A stretch of 64,000 nt of DNA from JAVJSD01 sp040219575 (GCA_040219575.1 JAVJSD010000013.1:124001-188000), one strand, 5' to 3'. Positions 38,908-48,834 are shown, counted from the stretch's first letter. Notes: generated from the sequence alone by a model not told the origin. Numbers and translations: made by a program.

Positions 38908-39567
38908 CTACGGCTCGTAGTCGGTGGGGTCGGGCAGCGAGTGTTTGGCGAACGCCTCGCGGCGTTCCTGGCAGGCGCCGCACTTGCCGCAGTGCCGCTG
39001 GCCGCCCTTGTAGCAGGTCCAGGTGATGTCGAAGGGGACGCCCAGTTCGTCGCCCCGGCGCGCGATGTCGCCCTTGTCGAGGTGGACGAACGGGCGGAGG
39101 ATCGAAAGGGGATGCCAGTCGCAGAGTCCCGCGGCGCGGTCCATGGCGTCGACGAACTCCGGGCGGCAGTCGGGGTAAATGGCATGATCGCCGCTATGCG
39201 CGCCGTAGGCGACATGGTCGTACTTCAGGCTCACCGCCCAGGCGATGGCGACCGAGAGCAGCAGCATATTGCGATTGGGAACCACCGTCAGCTTCATGCT
39301 CTCCTCCTGGTAGTGCCCCTCGGGCACGTCGACGCTGACGTCGGAGAGGCTGTTTTTTCCAAGAATCGCCGCCAACGAACGAAGGTCGACCACGCGATGT
39401 TCGACGTCGAGCCGTCGGCAGAGTTCGGCGGCCGCCTCGAGTTCGCGGGCATGGCGTTGCCCATAGTTGACGGAAATCGCTTTCAAATCGTGACTTAACG
39501 AGTTCAGGTGGTAGAGCAGCACGGCCGAGTCCATGCCGCCGGAGAGAACAACCACGGTGCTGGTCAT
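38908..39567 (-). CDS. queC: 7-cyano-7-deazaguanine synthase QueC
   Basis: QueC converts 7-carboxy-7-deazaguanine to preQ0 with ATP and ammonia, a step toward queuosine in tRNA. The 219 residues start with the ATP-pyrophosphatase loop LSGGMDSAV (residues 8-16), followed by AISVNYGQRHARELEAA. Further on come VVPNRNMLLLSVAIAWA, YGAHSGDHAIYPDCRPEF and the zinc site CYKGGQRHCGKCGACQERR at the C-terminus. Length is standard. The frame is open far upstream on the minus strand, but the ATG at 39567 is where family sequence begins. No other queuosine gene is nearby. Confidence 0.97.
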   Translation of the reverse strand: MTSTVVVLSGGMDSAVLLYHLNSLSHDLKAISVNYGQRHARELEAAAELCRRLDVEHRVVDLRSLAAILGKNSLSDVSVDVPEGHYQEESMKLTVVPNRNMLLLSVAIAWAVSLKYDHVAYGAHSGDHAIYPDCRPEFVDAMDRAAGLCDWHPLSILRPFVHLDKGDIARRGDELGVPFDITWTCYKGGQRHCGKCGACQERREAFAKHSLPDPTDYEP

Positions 39568-39942
39568 ACCGAAACGCCTTGGGGGAGTATTTTCGCGACA
39601 GCCTGGCACGCTTGAAAAACGGCGTCCAGCGGCGAACTTGGGTACGATTTTGAGGGTCCACGCATGAAGTACTCGTGAAGGTCGGCCTCGCTGATTTTCA
39701 CGCAAATTCCGGATTGGGAAAGAGCTTCCAAGCAGTCCTTCTGGCTGGTAAGATGCGCAGCACAGAAGGAGGCGGGCGTCTTTTCGAAATTCTACCGTTC
39801 TGCGGGCAAACCCACATTCTCGCAAAACTGGTTTTGGGATAGGGAACCTGCTGCCGGACGATCTTGCGTGGGGCAAGGTCGCAATCCGACGGCCGTCGCG
39901 CGGGATGTAAGCGCCCGCGCTTCGCGTCGAGGAGATTACGCG
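39568..39942. other. Divergent spacer between queC and the HEAT-repeat gene
   Basis: A candidate plus-strand promoter for the HEAT gene is TTCCAA (39726-39731), 17-base spacer, TAAGAT (39749-39754). GAGGAG at 39929-39934 is the ribosome site. No preQ1-type aptamer or other structured RNA was recognised upstream of queC. Confidence 0.4.
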
Positions 39943-41826
39943 ATGCAACAGCCGGGAAACTACGACCCCAGTACGGGGCGTTATGGGCCGCCTCCGCCGC
40001 GACCGGGGATTCCGATTGGACCGGACGGGCGTCCTCTGCACCAACACGTCGACACTTCGTCGGACCACGCGACGGCGTCGCTGGAGTGGTTCTTCCGCAT
40101 CATCATTTTGATGCTGGGCATGATTGTGTTGGCCACGGTGGGAGGGTTGATTTACGTCGGGTTCCGCAAGTCGCCCAATCCGCTCGACCGGGGACCGGGT
40201 GTCGTCAACAGCGACGCCAGCTATGACGATGGGCTCGACCAAAGCGACCTCTTGGCGGACGACGGCGGACTGACAACGTCCGACATCGCGTCGGTGGATG
40301 AGGCGTTGTCGGCGTTGCAAACGGGCGAGTACACGGCCCAGCAGGTGGCGGACTATTTCGTCAGCACGTCGGTGGAGGACTTCCGCCGCGGCGAAGTCAG
40401 CGGCGGGCTGGCCGATTATCTCGCCGACACGCCGATGGAGAGCGATGTGCAGGAGACTTTCGTCCGCGCGATCGACCGTTGGAACAGCCCCCAAAGCGTG
40501 TCGGGCCTGGTTCGCGCGCTGCGCAATCGGCGACTCTCCGAGTCGGCGGCCGAACTGGCCATGCCGGTGTTGGCCGACTCCGACGAATCGCGAGCCGCCG
40601 AGGCGCTCGCCGAGCAGTTGGGGCACAGCGAACTGGGCGACGATGCGGAAGATGCGCTGCGGACCATGGATCCGGATGTGGCGGGTCCGATTGTTTCCGC
40701 CTACGTGGGCAGCGCGGTCTTTCGCGTCGACAGCCGAGCCCGCAGCCTGATGGACCACTACGACCGCGGCAGTTCGCCGACCGACGACTTCGCGTTCCGG
40801 GAGCGGCTCGACCAGCTGACCGACGCCTCGCTCATACGCCGTCGCGAAGCGGCCATCTATTTCGCCAACGCCAGCGTCGATCCTCGCCGCAAGGTGGAAG
40901 TCGTTCGCGCGCTGGAAGAAGCGCTGACCGACGCCGACGCCTCCACGCGTCAGGACTTGATGCGGGCCCTGGAGAACTGGCAGGACGGCGGCGCGTCGCC
41001 CAGCGGCGAGAACCGCGGCGCCGTGCTGGCCGCGCAGTTGGACGCAGTGATCGGCGGCGACGATGCGGCGCGGCAACTGATCGGCATGGGGCCCGCCGCG
41101 GCGCCGCACGTGCTTCCCTATCTGAATCACTCCTCGTCGCGGGCGCGCGATCACGCGCGGAATATTCTGACCGTGCTGCGGATTCCCGACAGCGAATTGA
41201 ATGTTCAGTCGATCGACGACCTGCAATCGTCCGACCGCATGCGGCAACGCAGCGCCGCCGAGTGGCTGCTGACGGCCAATCTCAGCGACGAACAGCGCTC
41301 GCTCGCCTCGGAGCGGTTGGCGGTGCTGCTCGATTCGTCCGACTATTTCACGAAGCGGGCGGCGGAGAAGACCTTCGCCCGCTGGGGAACCGCCAAGGAG
41401 ATTCCCCAACTCGCCCTGCTGCTGGGGCACAGCGACGAGGCCGTGTGGTCCGCCGCGCTGGTCAATCTGCTGGATTTGAACGACCCCACCGCCATTCCCT
41501 ACATGCAGGTGCCGGTGGCCAAGTTGCTCAATTCCCAGCGCACGCAGCAGCGAGCCTTTGCGAACCTCGTCTCCGGCGGAGAAAAGTCGGAGGATATGGC
41601 GATCTCGTTGCTCGACGAACAAGCGGGAGGATTCGCCGTGCTGGGGGCGGTCAAGGTGTTGGAGAAGGTCGGCACGCAAAAGTCGTTGGCGCCGTTGCTC
41701 CGCATTCGCGACGCGGCCAAGCGTCTCAAGGCGCCGACGATTGAAGACGCGGCCCGCGATGCGGGCGCGGCGATTCAGGCCCGCATTCGCGCTGCCGAGG
41801 AAGCCGCCGGCGGGGCCCCGATGTAA
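39943..41826 (+). CDS. Membrane-anchored HEAT-repeat protein, paralogue 1
   Basis: 627 residues. The ATG at 39943 is chosen because GAGGAG lies eight bases upstream. A Pro/Gly-rich cytoplasmic head (YGPPPPRPGIPIGPDG, about 13-28) precedes one transmembrane helix (about 46-72: FFRIIILMLGMIVLATVGGLI). An acidic linker follows. The remaining 500 residues are helical HEAT/armadillo-like repeats (for example ESAAELAMPVLADSDESRAA, QRSAAEWLLTANLSDEQRSL, QQRAFANLVSGGEKSEDMAI). HEAT solenoids are protein-binding scaffolds, so a structural or assembly role is likely, but no partner is evident. The next gene is a paralogue with the same plan. Confidence 0.8.
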   Translation: MQQPGNYDPSTGRYGPPPPRPGIPIGPDGRPLHQHVDTSSDHATASLEWFFRIIILMLGMIVLATVGGLIYVGFRKSPNPLDRGPGVVNSDASYDDGLDQSDLLADDGGLTTSDIASVDEALSALQTGEYTAQQVADYFVSTSVEDFRRGEVSGGLADYLADTPMESDVQETFVRAIDRWNSPQSVSGLVRALRNRRLSESAAELAMPVLADSDESRAAEALAEQLGHSELGDDAEDALRTMDPDVAGPIVSAYVGSAVFRVDSRARSLMDHYDRGSSPTDDFAFRERLDQLTDASLIRRREAAIYFANASVDPRRKVEVVRALEEALTDADASTRQDLMRALENWQDGGASPSGENRGAVLAAQLDAVIGGDDAARQLIGMGPAAAPHVLPYLNHSSSRARDHARNILTVLRIPDSELNVQSIDDLQSSDRMRQRSAAEWLLTANLSDEQRSLASERLAVLLDSSDYFTKRAAEKTFARWGTAKEIPQLALLLGHSDEAVWSAALVNLLDLNDPTAIPYMQVPVAKLLNSQRTQQRAFANLVSGGEKSEDMAISLLDEQAGGFAVLGAVKVLEKVGTQKSLAPLLRIRDAAKRLKAPTIEDAARDAGAAIQARIRAAEEAAGGAPM

Positions 41827-41861
41827 CGCCGAACATGGCGTCCGCGACGCACGCGAGGTTT

Positions 41862-41890
41862 TTGTCGGGCCACGGCGCAGTTGGTAGAAT
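41862..41890 (+). promoter_or_regulatory. Sigma70-type promoter for the second HEAT gene
   Basis: TTGTCG (41862-41867), 17-base spacer, TAGAAT (41885-41890). AGGAG lies nine bases before the ATG at 42004, so the second paralogue can be transcribed independently. Confidence 0.55.
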
Positions 41891-42003
41891 CCAGGCGGCG
41901 GACCGCCGTGGGCGACGGTCATTCCTTGGGTTCCACTTTCGCCCGCCAGCAATGTTTCCGCCGTGTGCATACGACGCGTCGTGAAGTTCAGGAGAAACAC
42001 AAC

Positions 42004-44250
42004 ATGAACCATCCGGACGACCTGCCTCCTGGCGTCCCGATGGGTCCGCCGCAGACCGCTCGCGGCGACGGTGCGTCGACGCCCCCTTCGGTGCGTTCCT
42101 CGGACCTGCTTCCCCCAGGCGCCGAACCGCAGGCGGCGGAGAAACAAATCGACAGCGCGGCGCCGGCGATTCCTGCACAGCCTGCCGCTCGACAACCGCC
42201 AGCCTCTCCGTCGGGCGATGCTTCCACGACCGCGCCGGCGCCGCAGTCGGGGCTGGCGCCGGGACCGCACGTGGTGGTTCCGAAGCATGTGGCGCCCAAA
42301 CCGGTCGCCCCGCCCCGCCCGGAAGCGACACCAGCGCAGGCCGCGCCTCGCCCGATTCAGCCCGTCACGCCTTTCGACGACGAGATCGCAACATCGCTGC
42401 CCCCACGGCCTCCGCAGACGGCCGTCGGCTACTATAGCCCGCCGCCGGCGCAGAGCGACAGTTCGCTGGCGGCGATTATCGTGCTGGCCAGCATCGTGCT
42501 CTGCCTGGTGATGGTTTGCGGCGGCATCGGGGGCGCCGTGTACTGGGCGTATTCCGTTCGATCGGGTGAGCCGGCCGCGGATCCCCTGGTGACGCCAAGC
42601 CCGACTCCCGGCAGTCCGATAGAAACGGCGTCGGATCCGTTTTACTCTTCGACTTCCGATTGGGCGCCGGGCGACGTGTCGTCGGCGCTGCGAGCCTTGC
42701 GTTCGCAATTGGACGTCCGCATCGAACAAGGCGCCGACTACCTGGCGACGGCGTCGGCCGACGAATCGCGTCGCGGCGAAGTCAGTGCGGCGCTGGTGGC
42801 GCAGCTCAACCATCGTTCCTCCGCGGTTCGTCAGAAGGCCATGCAGGCGCTGGTCCGCTGGCGGCACGACTCCGCCGCGCCGGCCGTGCTGGCGGCGCTG
42901 CGGCGTGGGCAACTCGATGAGGTGAATCGCAAGCGGGCCATCGAGTGGCTTGGCGTCTGGCGGCATCGCGAAGCCGGCGAGGAGATGGCGGCGTTGTTGG
43001 GCGATCCCGTGTTCGGCGACTCCGCGGAGCAAGCCCTGTCGCGATTGGGCTCCTCGGCGCAGCCCTTGGTGATCGATTTTCTGGCCGACGCCAACCCGCA
43101 GCGGGCGGCCAGCGCGGAGCGGCTGCTCACGGGATACGCCGCCGACCTCGACGAACTGCGGCTGACGGCCCACCTCCGCGCCGTCGTCCGGGCCGACTCG
43201 GCGTTGCGGCAACGTTCGGCGGCCTGGCTCGCCGATCAAGCGGTTGATCCCCTGCGACAGAACGAGGTGGCCAGAGCCCTGGACCGCGCGCTGGCCGAAG
43301 ACGCCGGCAGCAGCAGGGATACGATTCTACGGGCGATCGAGGTATGGGGCGACGAGCAGAGCGTTCCCGCGTTGGTTTCCGTGCTCGAGAGCGACAATCT
43401 CCGCGGCGGCGAGGTACTGCGCATTTTGAGCGACATGAACACGCCCGCCTCGACCAGCGCCATCGCCTCGTTGCTGGCGAACCTGGTGCACGCCGAGCAA
43501 GCCGAGAAGATCCTGCTCGCGCGCGGCGAGGCCGCCAAAGGCCCGGTGCTGGCCTACGTTCACGATGAAGCCACCGCGACGCGGACCCGGGCTCGAAACG
43601 TCGCCTCGCAACTGGGCGTTACGGAGGCGGAAATCGTCGCCCAATCGCTCGAGGACTTGAAATCAATCAAGGAGAACCGCCAGATCGCCGCGGCCAAATG
43701 GTTAGGCGGCGTCGACGGCGACGACCACCCCGCCCACCGGGCCGACATCGGCGAGCGGCTCGTGCGGTTGATGTCGAGCACCCATAGCTTCACGCGGGCC
43801 GCCGCCGCCCAGTCGATTCCGAACTGGGTGACCACCGCCGACGCCGCGCAACTGCTGCCGCTATTGGGCAGCAGCGACGACACCGTGGCGATCTCCGCGC
43901 TGAACGGATTGTTGGCGATCGACGACAGCTCGCTTCCCACGCTCATCGCCACCTACCTGCCCACCCTGTTCGCCAAGGCGAACTGTCGCGAACCGGCCAT
44001 CGCGGCCCTGCAAAAGGCGGGTGAGAAATCGGAGGACGCCGTGTTGGGCATGATTTCGCCCGACTTCGACGTGATCATCGTTGCGTCGGCGGTCCGCGTG
44101 TTGGGCGAAGTCGGCACCGAGAAGAGCGTCGCTGCCCTGGGACAACTCGCCAGCTACGCGGGATCCAACGGCTATTCCGATCTCAAGAACCTCGCCCAGG
44201 CGGCGGTGCGGGCGATCAACCTCCGTCGCAAGGCGAAGCCGGCGAAGTAG
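42004..44250 (+). CDS. Membrane-anchored HEAT-repeat protein, paralogue 2
   Basis: 748 residues with the same plan as its upstream neighbour. A long Pro/Ala-rich cytoplasmic head (about 1-150, including PRPEATPAQAAPRPIQPV) precedes a transmembrane helix (about 156-185: LAAIIVLASIVLCLVMVCGG), and then comes a HEAT solenoid to the end. Shared wording with paralogue 1 includes ESDNLRGGEVLRILSDMNTP-type repeats, KAGEKSEDAVLGMI against SGGEKSEDMAISLL, and VRVLGEVGTEKSVAALGQL against VKVLEKVGTQKSLAPLLRI. The start at 42004 has AGGAG nine bases before it. Tandem duplication is the simplest origin. Function unknown; it is probably a surface-facing or inner-membrane scaffold. Confidence 0.8.
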   Translation: MNHPDDLPPGVPMGPPQTARGDGASTPPSVRSSDLLPPGAEPQAAEKQIDSAAPAIPAQPAARQPPASPSGDASTTAPAPQSGLAPGPHVVVPKHVAPKPVAPPRPEATPAQAAPRPIQPVTPFDDEIATSLPPRPPQTAVGYYSPPPAQSDSSLAAIIVLASIVLCLVMVCGGIGGAVYWAYSVRSGEPAADPLVTPSPTPGSPIETASDPFYSSTSDWAPGDVSSALRALRSQLDVRIEQGADYLATASADESRRGEVSAALVAQLNHRSSAVRQKAMQALVRWRHDSAAPAVLAALRRGQLDEVNRKRAIEWLGVWRHREAGEEMAALLGDPVFGDSAEQALSRLGSSAQPLVIDFLADANPQRAASAERLLTGYAADLDELRLTAHLRAVVRADSALRQRSAAWLADQAVDPLRQNEVARALDRALAEDAGSSRDTILRAIEVWGDEQSVPALVSVLESDNLRGGEVLRILSDMNTPASTSAIASLLANLVHAEQAEKILLARGEAAKGPVLAYVHDEATATRTRARNVASQLGVTEAEIVAQSLEDLKSIKENRQIAAAKWLGGVDGDDHPAHRADIGERLVRLMSSTHSFTRAAAAQSIPNWVTTADAAQLLPLLGSSDDTVAISALNGLLAIDDSSLPTLIATYLPTLFAKANCREPAIAALQKAGEKSEDAVLGMISPDFDVIIVASAVRVLGEVGTEKSVAALGQLASYAGSNGYSDLKNLAQAAVRAINLRRKAKPAK

Positions 44251-44427
44251 TCCGGCGACGCGGGCGTTCAACCGGCCGCACGACGCGCGCGACCCGAGGC
44301 GCCGCTCGCCCTGGCCGCCGCCAAAGTCCCGGCGACTTCGAGCGGCGTTCGGGATAGAATACAGGAAGTCCGTTTCCCATCCGCCGCCCCACCCGGAGAA
44401 CGTCTCCGGCCACCCCGCGCCGCCGCC

Positions 44428-45825
44428 GTGTTACGCACCGAAGTCGCCTATCAGCGTTCGATCTTTCCCACCAGCGACCAGTCGTACGGCGTGGGCGAGG
44501 TTCATGTGGGAACCGACGACGACCACCCCCTCGACGTCGCCTACGACTGGGATCGGGCCGAATTGCCCGACTCACTGCGGCATTTCGAGAAGTACTGGGC
44601 CCAGCGCAACGATCCCCTGCGGTTCAGCGGCGTGTGGCGATTTCACGAGTTGCTGCCGTTCGCCCCCGCCGAAAAGATCGTCACCATCGGCGAGGGGCAA
44701 ACCCTGTTGCAGCAGGCCGAGGCCGTGGCGCCGTACGTCGGCCTGAACGCCAAACGCCTGTACCTGCAGTACGAGGGCATGAATCCCTCGGGCAGTTTCA
44801 AAGACAACGGCATGTCGGCCGCCTTCACGCACGCGCGCACGGTCGGCGCAAAGCGGGCGGCCTGCGCCTCGACGGGCAACACGAGCGCGTCGCTGGCGCT
44901 GTACTGCTGCGTCACACGGCTGATGAAGGCGGTGATCTTCATCGGTTCGGGGAAAATCTCCTACGGCAAACTCTCGCAGGCGCTCGACTACGGCGCCCTG
45001 ACGGTGCAGATCGCCGGCGACTTCGACGACGCCATGCAGCGCGTGCGGGAGGTGAGCCGCGATCTCGGCATCTATCTGGTCAACAGCGTCAATCCGTTCC
45101 GGTTGGAAGGCCAGAAGACCATCATGTATCGCGTGCTGGAAGCGCTCGCCTGGGAGCCGCCCGACTGGATCGTCGTTCCCGGCGGCAACCTGGGCAACTC
45201 CAGCGCGTTCGGCAAGGCGTTCGCCGAACTCCACGAGTTGGGTCTGATCGACCGCATCCCGCGGTTGGCCGTGATCAACGCCGCCGGCGCCGATACGCTG
45301 TACGAGCTGTTCGAGAAACGCGGACTGCGATGGAACGGCGGAGCGCCGAATCACGAGATCGTGCGCAACTACTACGCCCAGCTCGACGCCGAGGGGGGCA
45401 AGGCCGACACCATCGCCAGCGCCATCGAGATCAACCGGCCGGTCAATCTGCTCAAGTGCCTGCGGGCGCTCGAGACGTGCGACGGCGTGGTCCGCGAGGT
45501 GACCGACCAGGAGATCCTCGACGCCAAGGCCAAAGTCGGCGCGGGGGGCATCGGCTGCGAACCGGCCAGCGCGGCCAGCGTGGCCGGCGCCAAGCTGCTG
45601 CGCGAGCAGGGCGTGATCGGCGCCGACGATCGCGTCGTCTGCATTCTCACCGGCCATCAACTGAAAGACCCCACCGCGACCGTCGCCTATCACACCACCG
45701 ACCAGAAGCAGTTCAACGACGTGCTCGGCAGTCGGGGCGTGCATCGCGCGTCGTTCGCCAACCGCGCCGTGGCGGTTCCCAACGACCTATCGGAAATCAT
45801 CAAGGCCATCAATCTGTACAGTTAG
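44428..45825 (+). CDS. thrC: Threonine synthase
   Basis: ThrC converts O-phospho-L-homoserine to threonine with pyridoxal phosphate. The 465 residues show the PLP lysine K125 in NPSGSFKDNGMS, the cofactor-phosphate loop ACASTGNTSASLA (about 143-155), VVPGGNLGNSSAFGKAF (about 249-265) and the late Gly/Pro-rich GGIGCEPASAASVAGAKLL. The N-terminal 75 residues (RSIFPTSDQSYGVGEVHVGT) match the class seen in planctomycetes. Start is GTG at 44428; a TAGAAT box at 44355-44360 is a possible -10. No hom or thrB gene is adjacent. Confidence 0.95.
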   Translation: MLRTEVAYQRSIFPTSDQSYGVGEVHVGTDDDHPLDVAYDWDRAELPDSLRHFEKYWAQRNDPLRFSGVWRFHELLPFAPAEKIVTIGEGQTLLQQAEAVAPYVGLNAKRLYLQYEGMNPSGSFKDNGMSAAFTHARTVGAKRAACASTGNTSASLALYCCVTRLMKAVIFIGSGKISYGKLSQALDYGALTVQIAGDFDDAMQRVREVSRDLGIYLVNSVNPFRLEGQKTIMYRVLEALAWEPPDWIVVPGGNLGNSSAFGKAFAELHELGLIDRIPRLAVINAAGADTLYELFEKRGLRWNGGAPNHEIVRNYYAQLDAEGGKADTIASAIEINRPVNLLKCLRALETCDGVVREVTDQEILDAKAKVGAGGIGCEPASAASVAGAKLLREQGVIGADDRVVCILTGHQLKDPTATVAYHTTDQKQFNDVLGSRGVHRASFANRAVAVPNDLSEIIKAINLYS

Positions 45826-45893
45826 GCCGCCTTCGTTGCCAGCACCGCGAGGTCCCTTGCGACAGCAGCGATCCGGCGGCCGAATGCGCTGTT

Positions 45894-47510
45894 ATGCACG
45901 AGCATGTCACTTGTCCGAAATGCAGCCACGCCTTTCCACTTGGAAAGAGCGGCGCGGAAGCGACGGACGGTGAGCATCCGTCTCACGATGCGACGCTGCC
46001 AATCGACGTGGGCGTCGAAGCGCCGTCGCTCCGCGGCAGTGGGCGCGGCGCGGGGAGTCCTCTGACCGCCCTGGTGCGGTTCGCCGTCGTGTCCATCGCC
46101 TTCGCCGCCATGGCCGCAACCGGCGTTTGGCTGATCGTGCGGGCGAGTCGACCGGCGGAAAGCAACTCGACGCAGTCGAACACAGCGCAACTCAACACGG
46201 CGCAACGCAACACGCAGACCAACACGACCGGCCCCGCCACGACGTCGCGCGTCGCGACCGCCGCCGCGCGGACGGTCGACAGCGACAAGCGGCTGTCGCG
46301 GATCGTGCCGCGCGTCACCGGGTCGATCGTCAAGATCGAATCGATCGGCGCCGAGCAGACGCTAGGCAGTGGTTTCGTGGTCGATTCCCAGGGACTGATC
46401 GCCACCAGCTTCCATGTCACCTCCGCGGCGACGCGCGGCCGCGTGCGGTTCAAGTCGGGCGCCGTGTACGAGATCGCCGGCTACGCCGCCGTCGATCCCG
46501 CGAACGACCTGGCCCTGCTCCGCTTGCGCGACGCGCCCGATACGCTCGCGCCGCTTCCGCTGCGGACCGACGACGATCCCGCCGCGATGTCGCAAGTCGT
46601 GGCGATCGGGCATCCCCAGGGCGTGGAGTTCTCGCCCTTCGATGGACGCGTCAGCAAGATCCTCGATACCGAGAGCCTGCCGGAGCAATCGCGGCAATTT
46701 CTCCGCCGGCATATGGACTCGCCCCGCAATCATCGCTGGATTCAACACACGGCCGGTACGTCGGCCGGCAACAGCGGCGGGCCGTTGGTCAACATGCAGG
46801 GCGAGGTCGTCGGCGTCAACACCTGGGTGAATACCGACACCAACTACAGCTACGCCCTGCATGCGCGCTATCTGGCCGATCTGCTCGCGGAGGCCTCCAG
46901 CGACACGATTCCGCTCGAGCAATACGCCAGCGGCGCGGCCCGCAGCGAAGCCGCAGTCGAGCGACTGGCGCGGGGACAGCTCGAGCAACTGTTTCAATCG
47001 GCGCGGGCCATGCGCTGGCGTCCCGAGAGTGAATCGCAGTATGTCGTGCTCGAGCGGCTCGCTTCGACGATGACGATCGCCAGCCGCGCCGACCAGTACA
47101 GCGCGGGGCAGATCGACGCGGAGTTAAGGGAGCAATTGATCCTCGAGGCGGATCAGATCGAGCAGCGTTTGCGGAAGGAGCAATGGAACGACGTCGGCCA
47201 ATTCACGATCATCAACGACTTCGCCGCCCAGCGCGTCGGCCGGGCCATGACGGGGCTGTTCTGCTTCGGCACGGTGGTCGATGTTTACAAAGGCGACGCC
47301 GATGCCAAGGGCATGCTGGTGCGGCTGGCCGGCGGCGAGGAGACGCTGTTCATCTCGCTCACCGGCAGCCTGGTGACGCCGGAGCCGGGCGCCCACTGCT
47401 TGATCCTCGGCATCTCGACCGGCCGGACGGTCCGTTTCGGCGGCAACCCGCTCAAGTTGGATTCCGCCGCGGAAGTGGTCAGCCGCACGATACTACCGCT
47501 CGCGCCGTAG
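45894..47510 (+). CDS. Membrane-anchored HtrA-like trypsin-fold serine protease
   Basis: 538 residues. A short zinc-knuckle-like head (CPKC, residues 7-10) is followed by a transmembrane helix at about 58-82 (ALVRFAVVSIAFAAMAATGV) and a Ser/Thr/Asn-rich stalk with repeated NTAQ and NTQTN units. The trypsin-like protease domain (about 135-325) has H174 (TSFHV), D205 (DPANDLALL) and S294 (SAGNSGGPLV) as catalytic triad. No PDZ domain follows. Instead there are about 210 residues of helical and then small beta sequence (LEQLFQSARAMRWRPESESQ, MTGLFCFGTVVDVYKGDADA). Likely faces the periplasm and handles envelope protein stress. The ATG at 45894 is preferred because the frame upstream is not protein-like. 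Confidence 0.85.
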   Translation: MHEHVTCPKCSHAFPLGKSGAEATDGEHPSHDATLPIDVGVEAPSLRGSGRGAGSPLTALVRFAVVSIAFAAMAATGVWLIVRASRPAESNSTQSNTAQLNTAQRNTQTNTTGPATTSRVATAAARTVDSDKRLSRIVPRVTGSIVKIESIGAEQTLGSGFVVDSQGLIATSFHVTSAATRGRVRFKSGAVYEIAGYAAVDPANDLALLRLRDAPDTLAPLPLRTDDDPAAMSQVVAIGHPQGVEFSPFDGRVSKILDTESLPEQSRQFLRRHMDSPRNHRWIQHTAGTSAGNSGGPLVNMQGEVVGVNTWVNTDTNYSYALHARYLADLLAEASSDTIPLEQYASGAARSEAAVERLARGQLEQLFQSARAMRWRPESESQYVVLERLASTMTIASRADQYSAGQIDAELREQLILEADQIEQRLRKEQWNDVGQFTIINDFAAQRVGRAMTGLFCFGTVVDVYKGDADAKGMLVRLAGGEETLFISLTGSLVTPEPGAHCLILGISTGRTVRFGGNPLKLDSAAEVVSRTILPLAP

Positions 47511-47652
47511 GTTCTTCTCACCGTCGGTTGCTTGCGGGCGGTGCTGCTGCACCCACGTTCGTTGGCCGTCGCGTCGTGTCGTGAGTAAGATGAACGGCTT
47601 CAAGTATTGCGACGCCTCTCTATCCACACTCCTGCATCCAACGTTCTCCGCC

Positions 47653-48816
47653 ATGAAACTCGCCGTTCGATCCGTTTTGCTGTTGTCTTACATGCTGTTT
47701 TCGTTCGTCGCCGCCTCGCGCTTCGTCGCTTCGGCCGAGGCCGCCGAGCCGCCGAGTGAGGCCGCCTTCCTGAAGCCGCCGCAGGTTCTTCCTTATCCGG
47801 GCGAAAAATACGCCGGCGAGTCTCGGCGATTTCAGGGCATTCCCAGCCTGGCTCGCAGTCCGAAAGGTCGGCTGTGGGCGATCTGGTATGGAGGCGTCGG
47901 CAAGGGCGAGGATCACCACAACTACGTGCTCGCCGTCACCAGCGGCGACGACGGCAAGACTTGGAGCGACGAGGCGCTGGTCGTCGATCCCGACGGCGAC
48001 GGGCCGGTGCGGGCCTTCGATCCCGAATTGTGGGTCGATCCCCGTGGCCGATTGTGGGCCTTCTGGGCGCAGGCCGTCGGCCACGACGGAACGATCGGCG
48101 GCGTGTGGTGCGTGACGACCGACAACCCCGACGACGCCCGGCCGACGTGGTCCGCCCCGCGGCGGCTGACCGACGGCGTGATGATGTGCAAGCCGTTGGT
48201 GCTTTCCAGCGGCGAGTGGGTGTTGCCCGCCTCCACCTGGCGAAAGACCGACAACAGCGCCCAAGTGGTCGTCTCGACCGATGAGGGAAAAACGTGGAGC
48301 GTGCGCGGCGCGGCCCACGTGCCGCAGCAGCTGCGCAATTACGACGAGCACAACCTCATCGAGCGCAAGAATGGATCGCTGTGGATGCTGGTCCGCATCG
48401 CGGGAGGCGGGATCGGCGAAAGCATTTCGACCGATCGCGGCAAGACCTGGAGCGAAGTCGCACGGGGCGACATTCCGCACGTCGCCGCCCGGTTCTTCGC
48501 CCGAAGACTGGACTCCGGCAATCTGCTGCTGGTCAAGCACGCCGACGAGGCGAAGGGTCGCAGCCAACTCACGGCCTACCTCTCCGAGGACGACGGAAAG
48601 ACGTGGACGGGCGGCCTGTTGCTCGACGAGCGGTCGACCGTTTCGTACCCCGACGGCGTGCAGAGCGAGGACGGCCGGATCTACATCATCTACGATCGCA
48701 ATCGCGGCAGCGACAAGCAGATTTACATGGCGGTGTTTACCGAGGCCGATGTCGCCGCGGGCAAACCGGTTTCGGACGACGTTCGCCTGCGCGTGCTGGT
48801 CAATCAGGCGAATTGA
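47653..48816 (+). CDS. Exported sialidase-like BNR-repeat protein
   Basis: 387 residues with a signal peptide (about 1-29). The six-bladed sialidase-type propeller is marked by four Asp-boxes: SGDDGKTW, STDEGKTW, STDRGKTW and SEDDGKTW. Arginine-bearing strands (SRRFQGIPSLARSPKGRLWA near the front, RNYDEHNLIERKNGSLWMLV in the middle, SYPDGVQSEDGRIYIIYDRN near the end) resemble those in glycoside hydrolase-like planctomycete exo-alpha-sialidases. Such proteins may act on sialic acid or other acidic sugars, or only bind them. The ATG at 47653 is preferred over upstream in-frame starts because it gives the signal peptide. Confidence 0.85.
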   Translation: MKLAVRSVLLLSYMLFSFVAASRFVASAEAAEPPSEAAFLKPPQVLPYPGEKYAGESRRFQGIPSLARSPKGRLWAIWYGGVGKGEDHHNYVLAVTSGDDGKTWSDEALVVDPDGDGPVRAFDPELWVDPRGRLWAFWAQAVGHDGTIGGVWCVTTDNPDDARPTWSAPRRLTDGVMMCKPLVLSSGEWVLPASTWRKTDNSAQVVVSTDEGKTWSVRGAAHVPQQLRNYDEHNLIERKNGSLWMLVRIAGGGIGESISTDRGKTWSEVARGDIPHVAARFFARRLDSGNLLLVKHADEAKGRSQLTAYLSEDDGKTWTGGLLLDERSTVSYPDGVQSEDGRIYIIYDRNRGSDKQIYMAVFTEADVAAGKPVSDDVRLRVLVNQAN

Positions 48817-48834
48817 TTTGTCGGCCGGAAGGAA

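Noticed and set aside
39568..43239. Apparent 1443-residue extension of queC upstream
   Set aside because: Family sequence begins at the ATG at 39567; the upstream part is antisense to the HEAT-repeat genes.
44634..45893. Upstream extension of the HtrA-like protease through thrC
   Set aside because: It is an out-of-frame, Arg-rich reading of thrC; the protease starts at 45894 with CPKC and a membrane helix.
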